Assembly (NCBI GenBank): GCA_033398695.1
Contig: CM065804.1
Span: forward strand, 52,917,501-52,981,500
Origin: Orobanche coerulescens
Lineage: Eukaryota; Streptophyta; Magnoliopsida; Lamiales; Orobanchaceae
DNA length: 64,000 nucleotides
Direction: 5' to 3'
This document shows positions 23,127 through 35,278 of this stretch, piece after piece. Within the stretch, counting starts at the first letter, position 1. Each line of letters starts with the position of its first letter. A model generated the notes under the pieces. The model worked only from the letters and a program-made list of their open reading frames with translations, did no database searches and was not told where the DNA came from. A program made the translations under genes and the position numbers.

Positions 23127-23412
23127 AAGGGGAGTTTAGTAACCGGGGGTATTCGCGTGACCCGTTGTTTACTCTCGCGTAAAACGACGACCCTGATTAG
23201 ACTAGTGGTTTAGATATTTCACATGTGCCAATGATAGGGAGCCTAGTAACCGGGGGTATTCGCGTGACCCGCTGTTTACTCTCGCGTAAAACGGCAACCT
23301 TGATTCGGACATGCGGAAATTTTGTATTCGAGTTGTTTCTCCGCTGTAAACGGGAACTTAGTAACTAGAAGCATCCATGTGCCCCATGAGTGTCTTTTAC
23401 GTCAAACAGTTT
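23127..23412 (+). repeat. Tandem repeats before the 3' LTR (element C)
   Basis: Two well-matched units with a period of about 107 bp start near 23138 and 23245 (agtaaccgggggtattcgcg). A third diverged unit lies near 23350-23412. Each contains GTTTACTCTCGCGTAAAAC, able to form a short hairpin. Element B has the same array at about 35694-36030 on the minus strand. Conserved position in two elements; role unknown. Confidence 0.65.
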
Positions 23413-23849
23413 CCGAATACATGAGAATGGAAGTTCCACCCTAGGATTATCCCGATGAAACATCCCGAGACCCTAACCTAGTGGTCGACTCGAATCAAAT
23501 TCTTGAGCATATTTATATAAGGGGATACTGTCCGAGGTTTATTTGTTATGAGACTCGTGAAAAATTGTGCCTTTAGACTGTGGAACGCGACGAACTAGCT
23601 TGTTTATGTTAGCCTTTCATATTGACGGTTGATTTGACTCATGTTTTGTTGATCTTTGAGCTGAGTTTTCTTCATGAACAAAAGATTAGGACTGAACTTG
23701 ATTACTTTGCGGAATCATTATTCTGAGTGCAGTTCGCTTTTATGACACTCGTATTATTTAGAGAGAATGTCAGGATAGTATTGATTAGGTTGAACACTAT
23801 GAGTTGCACGATGATTCACGACATTCTTTTATTGACTTTAATTCTTTTT

Positions 23850-23886
23850 GCTTGAGGACAAGCAAAGGCTTAAGTTTGGGGGTATT
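23850..23886 (+). other. PPT-proximal stem-loop and polypurine tract (element C)
   Basis: GCTTGAGGACAAGC (23850-23863) folds as GCTTG/CAAGC with an AGGA loop. The polypurine tract AAGTTTGGGGGTATT (23872-23886) abuts the 3' LTR. Element B has the same pair at 35279-35315 on the minus strand. Confidence 0.75.
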
Positions 23887-25202
23887 TGTTAGGCGTATTT
23901 TTATACGCTTATTCATCATTATTTTGTAGTATTTTGGAGTGTGAAATCATCTAAATGAGCTTTTAATGCCTTAATTTTGCATGATTGACAGGAAATTGAA
24001 GTCCGGAAGCTTAAACGATGCAAAACGGGCGAAAACGGCAAAATCGACTATGAGCCGCGGCACAAGGAAGCCGAGCCGCGGCAAAGGAAGACACCACCGA
24101 AGGGCGAGTAGTCAGATTCGTGCCGCGGCACACCCATGTGATCCGCGTACGTAGGATTTAATTACGCCTGTGTATTCAGATTTTGGCGATGTGCCGCGCA
24201 CAGTTGATGAGCCGCGCACACTTAGCGGGTTTGGTACGTCTGCGCGGATTTTGGGCCGTTTCGAAGCCAGTTTTCAACCAACTAATACGGACGCGATTTA
24301 TGGAAGTGCTGAGCTATAAATAGGGCTTAAGACCCTAATTTAATTATCTTGGAATCATTAAATCTAAACCTAGGAGAGCTTAAGCTTGGAGACAGAGAAG
24401 AGGAGGAAAGCAGAGGAATTCAAGGGCAGAAGGCGGAAGCTGAAGAACGGAGGAATCCGAGCTTCATCTGCGTTTGAATTTTATGCTTTCGTTTATTTAT
24501 TCTATATTTTCAGCTTTTAGTATGTCAGGCTAAAGCCCTAATCTAGGGTTTTGATGAAACCTTTATTTTGACGAATTGATTGAGATTATCCAATTTATTA
24601 CCTTTTTATTGAGTTTTCCCAATTATGTTTAATGCTTGCAATTATCTGGCCAATAGTTGTATTGATTTAATCATTCACTTCGAATCGGGAGAGGAGATTT
24701 GGTGAGGAACTATTGGTGAGGACCGTTTTATTCTGTGAGATAGGAATATACTCATAGGAACTACGTGGCCTTTAGGAGATTTCATGCTTTTTGCCTAGCG
24801 ACGAGATAATTCACCTAGGGATAGAGTGCGTTAGTCGCCGTTAGATAAATCTATTGACCTCGGGAGAGGCGGTAGAATATATTAGCAATCTCCGCCTTCA
24901 ATAAATTGGGAAAATTATTTATTACGGATGATCAAGATTAAATTCGGATAAATTAAGGTGGATTCAGAACTCTAGACCTATTTATCATTTGATTCCTTTT
25001 ATTCAAGCTATCGCTTTCTGTTTAGTCTCTTATTCATTCTTTTAGTTATTAATCCAAAAACCCAACTTCGATTGTTCAAATAAAATTGGAATACGAAAAC
25101 GTCGGTAGTTAGAGATTCAATCCTCGTGGGAACGATACTCTACTTATCACTTTATTACTTGTAAACGATGACGTGCACTTGCGTGTAGGAAATATCGCAA
25201 CA
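23887..25202 (+). repeat. 3' LTR of element C
   Basis: Collinear with 14867-16154. Begins TGTTAGGCG and ends GCAACA before TSD ATGTC (25203-25207). U3 palindromes lie at about 24055-24220 and the TATA box CTATAAATA near 24315. It reads CAG or CTG at many places where the 5' copy reads CG. Confidence 0.9.
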
Positions 25203-25492
25203 ATGTCCGGCTGGCGCATGTGCTATCCATCTAGCTCAATAATTGACTGCCTAGCGCACGCAATTCTTCATTCGTAGCGTGCGCTAGTTGTACCCGATAA
25301 CACACGTTAAGCTACATTCTTAGCGTGTGCTATCACGAGTTTGCATGAGAAATTTTGCATGTTGTTATACTTATGTACAAGGATACAAATGTGAGAAATA
25401 TCATACTTCAATTATCGAGATTACAATTCCAAATAATACATGGTTCAAATACAGATGAAATACACAATAATAAATCCGGATATTATAGTCAC

Positions 25493-25642
25493 TTTTGCTA
25501 TCGTGATATTATTGAATTCCTACTTATGTGCCAGTTGGTAATATGTGGGATTTTTGGTCGTGCATATGTGGTCGTGTGTAGATATACATATTAGACTTTA
25601 CACAATAGAGGGGAACTTTCATGAGACTAATTAGGCACATGA

Positions 25643-25696
<54 letters not shown>

Positions 25697-25735
25697 TTGA
25701 GGATTCCATATATGTTGGTAGCTTGTGCATGGACT
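25493..25735 (+). mobile_element. Family D LTR fragment (duplicated flank, copy 1)
   Basis: Continues LTR D from 3603 beyond the TSD of A1. It aligns with the reverse complement of about 49605-49790 (shared blocks 'ttgaggattccatatatgtt', 'gagactaattagg') and is nearly identical to 44871-45118. It contains a (CA)n(TA)n microsatellite at about 25644-25695. The S-family LTR begins at 25736. Confidence 0.75.
25644..25695. repeat. (CA)n(TA)n microsatellite
   Basis: An uninterrupted CA run of about 14 units followed by a TA run of about 11 units. The duplicate copy at about 45024-45080 has an interrupted CA run (acacatacac) and a longer TA run, so the two have diverged by slippage since duplication. 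Confidence 0.9.
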
Positions 25736-27833
25736 GTTAGGAATATTCTCTCGAATGACACTCAAATGATGAGAGAGTGATAGTATTTATATTGTAATTA
25801 TGAATAGTTAATAAGGCAATTATTATTTCTATATTATTGTACATCACTCGCATTGTGATTTGGTATATAGATAATAGTCCTTGCATTTGAGATCAAACAT
25901 TCTACTCCTTATGGAGATAAGGAGATAGGCACTGAAAGTGTTTAGAGCTCGAATGTTTAACTAGTTCGCAAGTCGATAAAACTTAATTGGGCATTTAGTT
26001 TACCCAAGATTTGTATAACATGTGCTTTGACATATACAGTGCCTGTCTTCACTAAGAGTTAGTGGGAGCACACGTTATAGGTATGCTAATGAGATTAGTA
26101 TACTCGAACACGACTTACCTCGATTCGGTCACATGGATATCACTCAGGGTTTGTCAATGACTGAATCGAAAGGTTGTGATAAGTACACGTGGACCTTTGA
26201 CTTGAGGTTTCAGTAGGAGATGTACTTGTGACATTAAGTTAGTCATTATAGTAGTTCGATCCAATCACCAGTTGGTGGGGTCAACCTCGAAATGCAACTT
26301 AGTGGGCAAGTAGCAGTCTCTACTGAATACCAAAAAGTGAGCAGGTAAATATCATATGCGGTTAATGGCAAATGAGATCATAAGTCTTTGGCCAAAGCAT
26401 AAGAAGCTAGTTGTATTTGATACACGAGAGCTCGAAGATCTCGATTTGCCTTAGCAGAATGCATAGAGTCAAGTTACAGTAGGGTTTGACTTTACTGTGA
26501 CCCTAATACTTGACCGGAACATATGATTGAAGGGTTTATACGTATACAATATGTTAGGAATATACCCTCTAATGCCAAGCAGGGGATGAGAGAGAAGGGG
26601 CATTGTACTTGTAATTATGGAATTATCAATTAAAGGCAATATGATTCATTCACTGTTTATTGTATTTCAAATACATTCTTGATTTGGTAAACATTGAATT
26701 GAAGTCCATGTAAATAAAGCAAACATTTCATTCTCGTTATCGGATAAGAGAAAATGCACTGGAAGTTTTTAAAGTTAATTTACGTAACCCGTTCGCAAGT
26801 CGATAAACTTAAATGGGCAATAATTTTTGAGGTAAGACTTGTATAACTGATGTTAGGACGTGTGCATGTCTTGATAGCATAGTTATAAGTATATTTGTGG
26901 GACCAGTATACTCCAACACGACTCATACTTGATTCAGTCACACGGTATTCACTCTCGGAGAGTCGATGACGATTCGATAGGTTATGATAGTATACTTGGA
27001 CCTTTGACTTGAGGGTTCAGTAGGAGATGTGTCTGTGATGTTTAGTTTGTCATTAGAGTAGTTAGACTCATTTTCTTAATTGCTGAGTCAAACTCGGAGT
27101 GCGGACTATACGGGTAGGTATCAGTCTTTACTGTACACATAGAAAGGATTCTATCTCCTGTTAGTGAGCAGGCGAATGTCCTATACGGTTAATGGCAAAT
27201 AAGACCATAAGTATTTGGCCAAAGTATTCTGATCTAGTCGTATTAGAAACACTAGTAAAGAGTCGGTCTTGATTTGCATTAACACATGTATAGAGTCTAG
27301 TCAACAGTAGGGTTTGACTTTATCGTGACCCGAAGACTTGACCGGGACATCTGATGAAGGGTCTATACGTATATGGTATTCACGATATAATGGTTCTTGA
27401 ATGAACCCTTCATTCATTCTCAGTCAGGATTTACAGTGCAGCCCGCTAGGCTGGCTAAGTGCTGCCCGAACTCATTGGTTCCTCCCAATGCCGGCTGGAC
27501 GGACATATAGAGTCGCACATCAGGAGCGTTGTCGGATAAATGTGAATTTATTATCTCTATAATAATATTAGATATTGGATATCTAATTATGATTTATTGG
27601 ATAAATCAAACAGCTGTCTTATGAATTGAAATTAAGTTACCGGGTAATTAATTTAATTCATAATTTATATTTCTTAGAGAAATATTTTTGTATTTGATAT
27701 AATTAATTAATTATATTAATTAATTAGTATAAATACATTGGTGATAAAACGGAATGTATTTAACGGAGTCGTTTGATAAACGTCCGGTACACGAGCCGAG
27801 TGACTCGGCCCGTTTCCTAGCACTTTCCTCATG
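25736..27833 (+). mobile_element. Nested S-family LTRs, truncated duplicate
   Basis: Nearly identical to 45119-47217. The outer LTR starts at 25736 (TGTTAGGAATATTCTC) and the inner LTR at 26552 (TGTTAGGAATATACCC). The sequence stops abruptly at 27833, at a point equivalent to 47217 inside the inner LTR, and joins LTR A2. No coding sequence. Outer and inner LTRs are themselves diverged relatives. Confidence 0.8.
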
Positions 27834-29256
27834 ATAAAACAATTAAGGTACTTGCCTCGATCCGAAGACAAGAATACTACTTCCACAAAAAATGAAACAC
27901 TCGAAATGAAATGTTTGCGGTCGGAAGTTCTTGAAATGAAATCTGTATGGCTTGCTTAACGCACGCTACGTATCCTATGTAGCGTACGTTAAGGCTACTT
28001 CGTTAGCGCACGTAATTATACGCAGTCTAGTGTACGCTAACCATGCACGGTCAGTACCTCACTGATCAGTCGATTGACTCATCTGATGATATAACACACG
28101 CTAAGTTCCAAGCGTAGCGTACGCTAAACATGCCCGATAGCGTACGTTAATTTACATAGCTTAGCATACGCTAAGCATGCATGGCAGCTTCACTGCTGGG
28201 CAGCAGACCGTTCTAACGGTGATGAAACTTTTCAAACTCCTCAGTGATTAACGTACGTTATCCGTCTACATGTCATGTTCATAAACTCATGAATGATCTT
28301 ACGGATTGAAACATCTTTGAATTCAAGGAAATGAATATCATCACAACTCTTATATTCAAACTCGATTATCATTCTCATGTGAAGTTCGGTGATCTCAGGT
28401 TGATGCACTAGATTCCATTATCAATATCACATTCAGACTTCATTTTGAAGGTGAACCAACAATTCCAACTACGATGTTACAACGACGATATTATAAGCAT
28501 AATCAATCCCACTTCTAAACATGATGTTTGTTGAATAATTCACTAATGAAACTCAATATCTTGATAGCATGATTCATCGAACTCTTCAGAACACGAATCT
28601 AAGGCTGTAGAAAGAATTAAAATACCTTAAGATGAAGGAAACACCGAGTCCAAAAGGTAGAATCCAGCTCCGGTTGTTTGTATGCCAATCCAAGGTGTTT
28701 CTCCACTTCAACGATCAATCACAAGTGACATTCAACCTCCAATGATCAAGTAGAGGTGGTCTAAGTGTGTTTAAGGAGGATAATAGGCTCTCTGGACTAT
28801 CAAGAAACGAGGACGAGTAAAGGGAACAAGAAGAAATGGAGTGCTGTCCATTAAATAAAGTTTCTGCACATTAGCTAATTAGCGCACATTATCCTACTTT
28901 CCTTAGCGCACACTAATAAGCGTTGACTCCAAAACTGTCCAATTCCGCCCGCGGGAATCTTATCCGGACCCATGTCTGGCTGACGCATGTGCTAGCCATC
29001 TAGCTCAATAATTGACTGCCTAGCGCACGCAATTCTTCATTCGTAGCGTGCGCTAGTTATACCCGATAATGCACGTTAAGCTACATTCTTAGCGTGCGCT
29101 ATCACGAGTTTGCATGAGAAATTTTGCATGTTGTTATACTTATGTACAAGGATACAAATGTGAGAAATATCAGACTCCAATTATCTAGATCACAATTCCG
29201 AATAATACAGGGTTCAAATACAGATGAAATACACAATAATAAATCCAGATATTACA
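27834..29256 (-). repeat. LTR A2: truncated 3' LTR of element A
   Basis: Collinear with 43355-44865 of A3. The outer 0.7 kb (TGTAACACC end) is missing. The inner end keeps the canonical GATATTACA, unlike A1 and A3, which end GATATTATA. Palindrome clusters are at about 27958-28150 and 28880-29105. A2 differs from A1 and A3 at shared positions near its end (cagactccaattatctagatc against catacttcaat.tcgagatt). Confidence 0.88.
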
Positions 29257-29293
29257 TACTCTCCTACTGAAAAGGAGTTTTGTTCCGAAACTC
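29257..29293 (-). other. PPT-proximal stem-loop and polypurine tract (element A)
   Basis: In minus sense GAGTTTCGGAACAAAACTC (29293-29275) pairs GAGTTT with AAACTC. Elements 1 and E have AAGTTT with AAACTT at the same place, so the closing pair changes from A-T to G-C on both sides. The purine-rich CAGTAGGAGAGTA then abuts LTR A2. Confidence 0.7.
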
Positions 29294-30750
29294 AAGACGA
29301 AAATAACTCTGGATATCTGGACTTCATGCTATCTTCCGTTTCCCAAGTGGCTTCTTCCACTCTGTGGCATGACCACTGAACTTTGACCAAAATGATTGGT
29401 TTGTTCCTCAATTGCTTAACTCGACTCTCGAGTATCTTGACCGTCTTTCTTCAAATGTTCCATCCTGAGCGACTTCGATTTCGCCAAAATCAATGACATG
29501 ACTAGGATCCGGTATATATGTCCGTAACTGGGATAAGTGAAACACGTTATGAACATGGCTCAATGACGGTGGTAATGCCAATCTGTATGCCAACTCTCCA
29601 ACTCTCTCAAGGATCTCGAATGGTCCGATATATCTCGGACTCAGTTTTCCTTTCCTTCCAAAACGAAAGATTCCCTGAGTAGGAGAAACCTTTAAAAGTA
29701 CGTGGTCTCCAGTACTGAACTCCAATGGGCGAAGGCGTACGTCTGCATAAGATTTCTGTCGACTCTGGGCGGTCAACAGCCTTTCACGAATCAAGGCTAT
29801 TTTCTCTCGTGTATGTACGATCAACTCTGGTTCTGTCCCGATCAAGTCTGATGAATCGTTCCAACATAAGGGCGATCTGCATCTCCTCCCGTATAATGCC
29901 TCAAACGGTGCCATCTTAATGGAAGCATGCCAACTATTGTTGTAGGTAAATTCAATCAACGGTAGATGAACTTCCCAATCGTTTGACCAATCTAAGGCAC
30001 AGGCCCTAAACATGTCTTCCACCGTTTGAATGGTCCTCTCGGATTGTCCGTCTGTCTGCGGGTGATAAGCTGTACTGAAGTTCAATTCGGTCCCCAAGGC
30101 CTTATGAATTGCTTTCCAAAAATACGATACAAAGCGACCGTCTCGGTCAGAAATAATGGTCTTCGGCGTACCATGCAGTCAGACTATCTCTGAAATAAAT
30201 AACCGTGCCAACCTCTCTGGTCCCCACGTGTCCTTAATGTCTAGAAAATGAGCTGATTTGGTTAAGCGATCAACTATCACCCAAATCATGTTTATTCCTG
30301 TCTTGGTTCTCGGCATACTAGTGATAAAGTCCATCGATATGTCCTCCCACTTCCATTCAGGAATCGGGAGAGGCTTCAGCATTCCGGTAGGTCATTGATG
30401 CTCAATCTTAACCTGCTGACAAGTCAAGCATTTCGAAACATAGTCCGCTACATCTTTCTTCATGTTGCCCCACCAAAAGTTCTGCTTCAAGTCCTTATAC
30501 ATCTTACTGGTGCCCGGGTGGATAGAATAGGGCGAGCTGTGAGCTTCCTTCATAATCGTCCGTTTCAGAACATCGACATCAGGAACGTAGAGTCGGTTAT
30601 GAAATCTCAAAACTCCATCATCATGAATTACGAATCCGGGGGCCTTCCCTTTGATCACTTCATCACGTAACCGAATCATCAGAGGATCATCCGCCTGCTT
30701 AGATTTGATTTCCTCGGTTAATGATGAAGTTATTTCCATCACGCACAGTT
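29294..30750 (-). pseudogene. pol: Integrase and chromodomain of element A
   Basis: Minus-strand segments 30742-30392, 30382-30179, 30097-29408 and a short frame to about 29300. The zinc region reads '[18 protein letters not shown]' and CLTCQQVK. The DDE core has Asp in '[12 protein letters not shown]' and in the codons near 30145 (ISDRDG), and Glu in '[11 protein letters not shown]'. TGA stops at 30392-30394 and 30179-30181 replace Arg found in relatives (EHQ-R-P, EIV-R-LHG). The chromodomain (about 29420-29300) lies in another frame after a frameshift near 29420. The intact tract '[17 protein letters not shown]' is retained. Confidence 0.88.
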
Positions 30751-32022
30751 GTCCTTGGACTCTTTGTAACTATACTTCAATTCCTTCTCGAATCATCTCT
30801 CATTGAATGCTGAGCTGAGAGGTCAGAGTCTCCAGCATCTGAATAGAAACAGGCTTGCGGCTATGTGCATCGGCAACTACATTTGCTTTGCCTGGATGAT
30901 AAACAATCTCCAAGTCATAATCCTTAATAAGTTCCAGCCATCTCCTTTGTCACATGTTCAACTCTTTCTGACTGAAGATGTATTTGAGACTCTTGTGATC
31001 CGTAAAGATCTGACAGTGAGTCCCGAACAGGTAATGCCTCCAGATTTTCAAAGCAAAAACTACTGCTGCTAGCTCCAAATCATGCGTTGGGTAATTCACT
31101 TCATAAGATTTCAACTGTCGTGATGCATAAGCGATCACCTTATCGTTATACATCAATACACATCCGAGTCCTTGGTCCGAACCATCACTATAAACCATGA
31201 ATCCTCCAGTTCCCTGTGGAAGTGTTAAAATCGGTGCTGTCGTCAATCTCTTCTTCAATTCGTCAAAGCTTTTATGGCACAACTCGTTCCACTCAAACTT
31301 TTATGTTTTCTACAGTAGTCGAGTAAGTGGGCGGGAAATTTTGGAAAACCCTTCCACGAACCGTTGATAATACCCAGCAAGTCCTAAGAAACTCCGGACT
31401 TCTTTCACGTTCTTTGGAGGCTTCCAATGCATAACCACTTCGATCTTATGAGGATCTACTCGGACTCCTTCAGCTGATACCACATGGCCGAGGAACATTA
31501 CTTCCTTTAGCCAGAATTCACACTTAACAATTTTGGCGTACAATTGCTCGCTTCTCAAAAGTTCTAATACAATCCGCAAATGATGCGCATGTTCTTCCAT
31601 GCTCTTGGAATAAACTAGAATGTCATCAATGAATACAACCACAAATTTATCCAAATATTCGATGAACACTCGGTTAATAAATTGCATGAATACAGCAGAT
31701 GCGTTAGTGAGACCAAACGGCATCACTACAAACTCATAGTGTCCATAGCGAGTTCTGAACGCTGATTTCGAAACATCAAATTCCTTAATCCTCAGTTGAT
31801 GGTATCCTGATCTCAGACCGACTTTAGAAAATACAGTTGCTCCTTGTAACTGGTCAAACAAATCATCAATCCGTGGCAATGGATACTTGTTCTTAATCAT
31901 CATTTTGTTCAGCTATCGATAGTTAATACACAGTCGAAGCGATCCATCCTTCTTCCGCACAAAAAGAACTGGCGCTCCCCAGGGCGAAACGCTTGGCTGG
32001 ATATAGCCTTTGTCCAGTAACT
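30751..32022 (-). pseudogene. pol: Reverse transcriptase and RNase H of element A
   Basis: RT: 31903-31310 with '[19 protein letters not shown]', the catalytic '[11 protein letters not shown]' and '[17 protein letters not shown]'. An in-frame stop precedes it within the CIxYRxLNK motif near 31912. Stops at 31310-31312 and just beyond replace codons of 'LLQKTQKF' in element 1. RNase H: 31282-30950 with '[16 protein letters not shown]' and '[19 protein letters not shown]'. It is ended by a TGA (30950-30952) where relatives have Arg in NMRQRRW. The segment to 30751 holds the ADALSR-like end of RNase H in a mutated form. Confidence 0.88.
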
Positions 32023-32023
32023 C

Positions 32024-33825
32024 CTACAGCTGCTTTTTCAGTTCATACATCTCAGTAGGTGCCATTCGATACGGCACCTTAGAAATTGGTGTAGCTCCGG
32101 GTTCCAGCTCGATGGTGAATTCTACACCCCGTCGTGGAGGTAGTCGAGGTAACTCGTCAGGAAATACATCCGGAAATTCGTTCACAACAGGAATGGATGA
32201 AAGTTCCACAATTTCGTTTTCTTTCTTCATTGCATAGCACCAGTATCCAATACAGCCTTGTTTCAACAATTTGACAGCTTTCATCACCTTGATCAACTTT
32301 CCTGAGCTTCCTGGTTTCCATCCTTCGAACAGTATTTCGGAACCATCGTCAGCGATCAGCGAGATATTACTCCTTCGGTAGTTTACAATAACTCCATATC
32401 GATTAAGCCAATCGTCTCCGACTATCAGGTCATCTCCTTGCATTTCTATCACAATCAGATTTGAGAGCCACTCTCTGCCTCCAAATGATACAGGGAAATC
32501 TCTAGTTTCTAAGTTTCCAACAATCCTCTCTCCACTCGGTAAACCAACAACATAAGGTTCACAATTATGAAAACCAGAAATATTCAAACGATTTACACAA
32601 GATAAGGATATAAATGAATGCGTAGCTCCTGTATCGAATAAAACGCTAACTGGCTGGGAAAGGATCTGAACAGTACCTGATGCGACAGCAGCATCCTGAT
32701 CGTCTATTCTCCTCATCTCGTACAGACGTGGGGGAACATATCCGGCACTCGATGTACCCTTTCGATCCCATTGTCCTCTGCCTCGTCCGCGGCCAAAATT
32801 CTGAGGCATCTGTACACTTTGCTGTGTCTGTTGGATACTAGCTTCCTTCTGAACTGGCTGCGGTGTACGGGCCCTAAAAGACTTTGCAGCCTCTTCACAG
32901 AACACCGCACGATGTCTCTCCCGTCCACAATCAAAACAAGTCACGACAGGTAGGGGGCAATTCTGTCGATAGTGCCCTGTCTGGGCACAATTAAAGCATT
33001 TCCTGGTGACATCTGTCATGGTTGATGCTGCTCCGAAGTTCTTTCCACTCCTAGATGGGTGCGGAGGTTTCTTGAAAGAATGAAAAGATGACTGGGCCTT
33101 GCGGGGCCCACTGCTCTTGTGCTCTGTAAAAGTACCAGAGACTTTCTGCTTCTTGGATTCCGTAAACTTCTCCATTGCTGCTTCCTTGATTTCGTACACC
33201 AATGCTTTATCCTGGTATTGACGGAGAGTGGTACATTCAAAACCAGACATGTACCTCTGGATTTCTGGTTTCATTCTCATTTCAAAATAGATCATCATTT
33301 CTGCATCTGTTCTGACCAGATGTCGAACAAATACTAGCTGCTGGTTAAACGTCTTAATTGTTTGGGATACAGGTTCGTCTGACGGCTGAGCGGAGAAAAA
33401 CTCCCGAACTTTGGCTTCCCTCACAGTACGAGGGCAGTACTGAGCTTCCATCATAAATTTAAATTCTGTCCAGTCAGCATCATGATCTGCAGGTCGGATG
33501 GCTTCCCACCACTCGGATGCTTCCCCTATCAGAAAGTACTGAGCAATAGAGGCTCTCCGGTCGTCTGGGCAATTAATTCCGACAAAGATTTTCTCCAATT
33601 CCTTCAACCAATGGTCCCATGTGGGTGTCTCAGAAAAGCCGTCGAATTTGGATGGTTGCATCTTCGCCACCTCTTGCAGCCATCGGTCACCTCGATTTCC
33701 CATGTCTGGAATCCCTTGCTGTCTATCTCCCTGCTGTAATCCCACTGCCACCTGCATTTGGTCTACGACCTGGGCGAATTGAGTCATCTGGTTCACCACC
33801 TGATGAAGGATTTCGGGCACAGCAT
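32024..33825 (-). pseudogene. gag: Gag, protease and RT start of element A
   Basis: A 598-aa open frame. The Gag core is 'WLQEVAKMQPSKFDGFSETP' with 'DDRRASIAQYFLIGEASEWW'. Two CCHC knuckles follow: 'CFNCAQTGHYRQNC' and 'CFDCGRERHRAVFC'. An RG-rich linker precedes the protease site 'LFDTGATHSFIS', and then the start of RT (APYRMAP equivalent, VPYRMAP). It stops at 32024-32026 inside 'LKKQL'. The ATG after the conserved CAG-T (33825) is out of frame with the body, and the Arg/Gly-rich N-terminus seen in elements 1 and E is absent, so the extreme N-terminus is deleted. The frame as read begins only at a GTG (33820). Confidence 0.88.
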
Positions 33826-33826
33826 A

Positions 33827-33928
33827 CTGTAAGCATAAATACTCAATATACAGGAAACAATATCGTTCTAATGTTCAAGTATAAAGAGATACAACATGTA
33901 AAGGATGAGATAGAGTTTAGGAACTTAC
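33827..33928 (-). other. Candidate short intron before gag (element A)
   Basis: In minus sense a donor GTAAGT starts at 33928 and an acceptor TTACAG ends at 33827, followed by T and ATG. The arrangement matches elements 1 and E. Element B inserted only six bases upstream of the donor. Confidence 0.4.
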
Positions 33929-33934
33929 AACCAC

Positions 33935-35278
33935 TGTTGCGATTTTTCTTAAACGCAAGTGCACGTTATCGTATACAAGTAATAAAGTGATGAGTGAGTA
34001 TCGTTCCCACGAGGACTGAATCACTAACTACCGATTTTTACGTATTCTAGTTTTATTTGAACAATCGAACTTTGGTTTTGCAATTAATTACTAAAAGAAT
34101 TAATAAAAGACTAAACAGTAAAAAACGATAGCTTAAAGAAAGAGAATCAAATGATGAATAAGTCTAGGATTCTGAATCCACCTCGGTTTATCCGAATTTA
34201 CTCTCGATTATCTGAAGTTAATGATTTTCCCAATTTATTGAAGGCGAAGATTGCTAATATACTCTACCGACTCTCCCGAGGTCAATAGATTTTTCTAAAG
34301 GCGAATAACGCACTCTATTCCTAGGTGAATTAATTCGTCAATAGGCAAAAAGCATAAAATCTCCAAAAGGCCACATAGTTCCTATGAGTATATTCCTATC
34401 TCACAAGATAAAACGGTCCTCACCAATAGTTCCTCACCAACTCTCCTTTCCCGATTCGAATTGAATGATTAAAACAATACAACTATTGGCCAGATAATTG
34501 AAAGCATTAAACACGATTGGGAAAACTCAACAAAAAGGGAATTAAATAGATAATCCCAAGCAAATCCGTCAAAACGTAGGTTTTTATCAAAATCCTAGAT
34601 TAGGGTTTTAGCCTGACATGCTAATTAATGAAAATACAGAATTAATCAATAGAAGCATGAAAATCAAATGCAGATGAAGAGCTCGGATTCCTCCGTTCTT
34701 CTGGCTTCCGCCCTCTGCCCTTGATCTCTTCTGCTTCTCTCGTCTGCGATAGTCTTCTGTCTTCCTCCTTTTTCCAAGCCTCCAAAGATTTCAAGATTTC
34801 CCCGATCATTAATTAGGGTCTTAAACCCTTATTTATAGCTCTGCACAGTCTCCAAATCGCGTCCGTGTGAGTAGGTCGAGAACTGGCTTCAAAACGGCCC
34901 AAATCCGCGCGGAGCACACTAAAACCGCTAAGTGTGCCGCGACTCACTTAATCTGTGCCGCGGCACATGGCGTGTAATTCAAAACCTGGGCGCTGGGTGT
35001 TACATCTGGGCTGCGGCTCACCTGGATTGTGCCGCGGCACAGAGTACAGTCTACTCTGGTGCCCGCTGGTCCTCTGCGTGTGCCGCGGCCCTGCTGCCTT
35101 GTGCCGCGGCTCACGGCCAAAATTTGCTGTTTTCGCCCGTTTTGCCTCGTTTTAGCTTCCGGACTCCAATCTCCTGACAAACATACAAAATTAAGGCATT
35201 AAAAGCTCATTTAAGCAAATTTACTCTCCAAAATAATACAAAATAATGATAAATAAGCGTATAAAAATACGCCTAACA
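33935..35278 (-). repeat. 3' LTR of element B
   Basis: Plus-strand TGTTGCGAT to GCCTAACA, collinear with 41173-42504 with few differences. The U3 GCCGCGGC cluster is at about 34937-35112. The TATA box (minus CTATAAAT) is at 34832-34839 and the conserved ttaagaccct is beside it. LTR similarity suggests B is younger than C. Confidence 0.92.

Larger units (their letters stand above)
14867..25202 (+). mobile_element. Element C: Athila-type Ty3/gypsy element, defective, accessory ORF lost
   Basis: A 10.3-kb element with LTRs 14867-16154 and 23887-25202 (TGTTAGGCG to GCAACA) and TSD ATGTC (14862-14866, 25203-25207). The uninterrupted target is at 44580-44592. The primer site TGGCGCCGCTGTCGGG is of the tRNA-Asp type used by Athila. 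Remnants of gag, protease, RT (FMDD), RNase H and integrase follow in order. A 2.3-kb region lies between integrase and the 3' LTR, holding a palindrome cluster, a second polypurine tract and tandem repeats. Comparison with element B shows that the accessory ORF once between these landmarks is deleted, leaving only its last codons. Frameshifts throughout make it non-autonomous. Confidence 0.93.
3604..25487 (-). mobile_element. Solo LTR A1 of Tekay-type element A, split by elements 1 and C
   Basis: In plus-strand order the LTR consists of 3604-4286, 13619-14866 and 25208-25487, about 2.21 kb net, and is collinear with LTR A3 (42636-44865, 2.23 kb). It starts TGTAACACC and ends GATATTATA. The usual terminal ACA is changed to ATA, a change shared with A3 but not with A2. 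It is flanked by the 5-bp TSD GTCAC at 3599-3603 and 25488-25492. No internal region of A lies between the TSDs, so this is a solo LTR formed by LTR-LTR recombination. Sense is minus: the U3 palindrome cluster is at the right end and the leader modules are at the left. Two younger elements interrupt it, each with its own TSD. Confidence 0.9.

Noticed and set aside
34932..35177. Cys/Ala-rich frames over GCCGCGGC arrays (also 38603-38857, 42169-42428)
   Set aside because: They are products of the GC-rich palindrome repeats in Athila LTRs and the internal cluster, not proteins.
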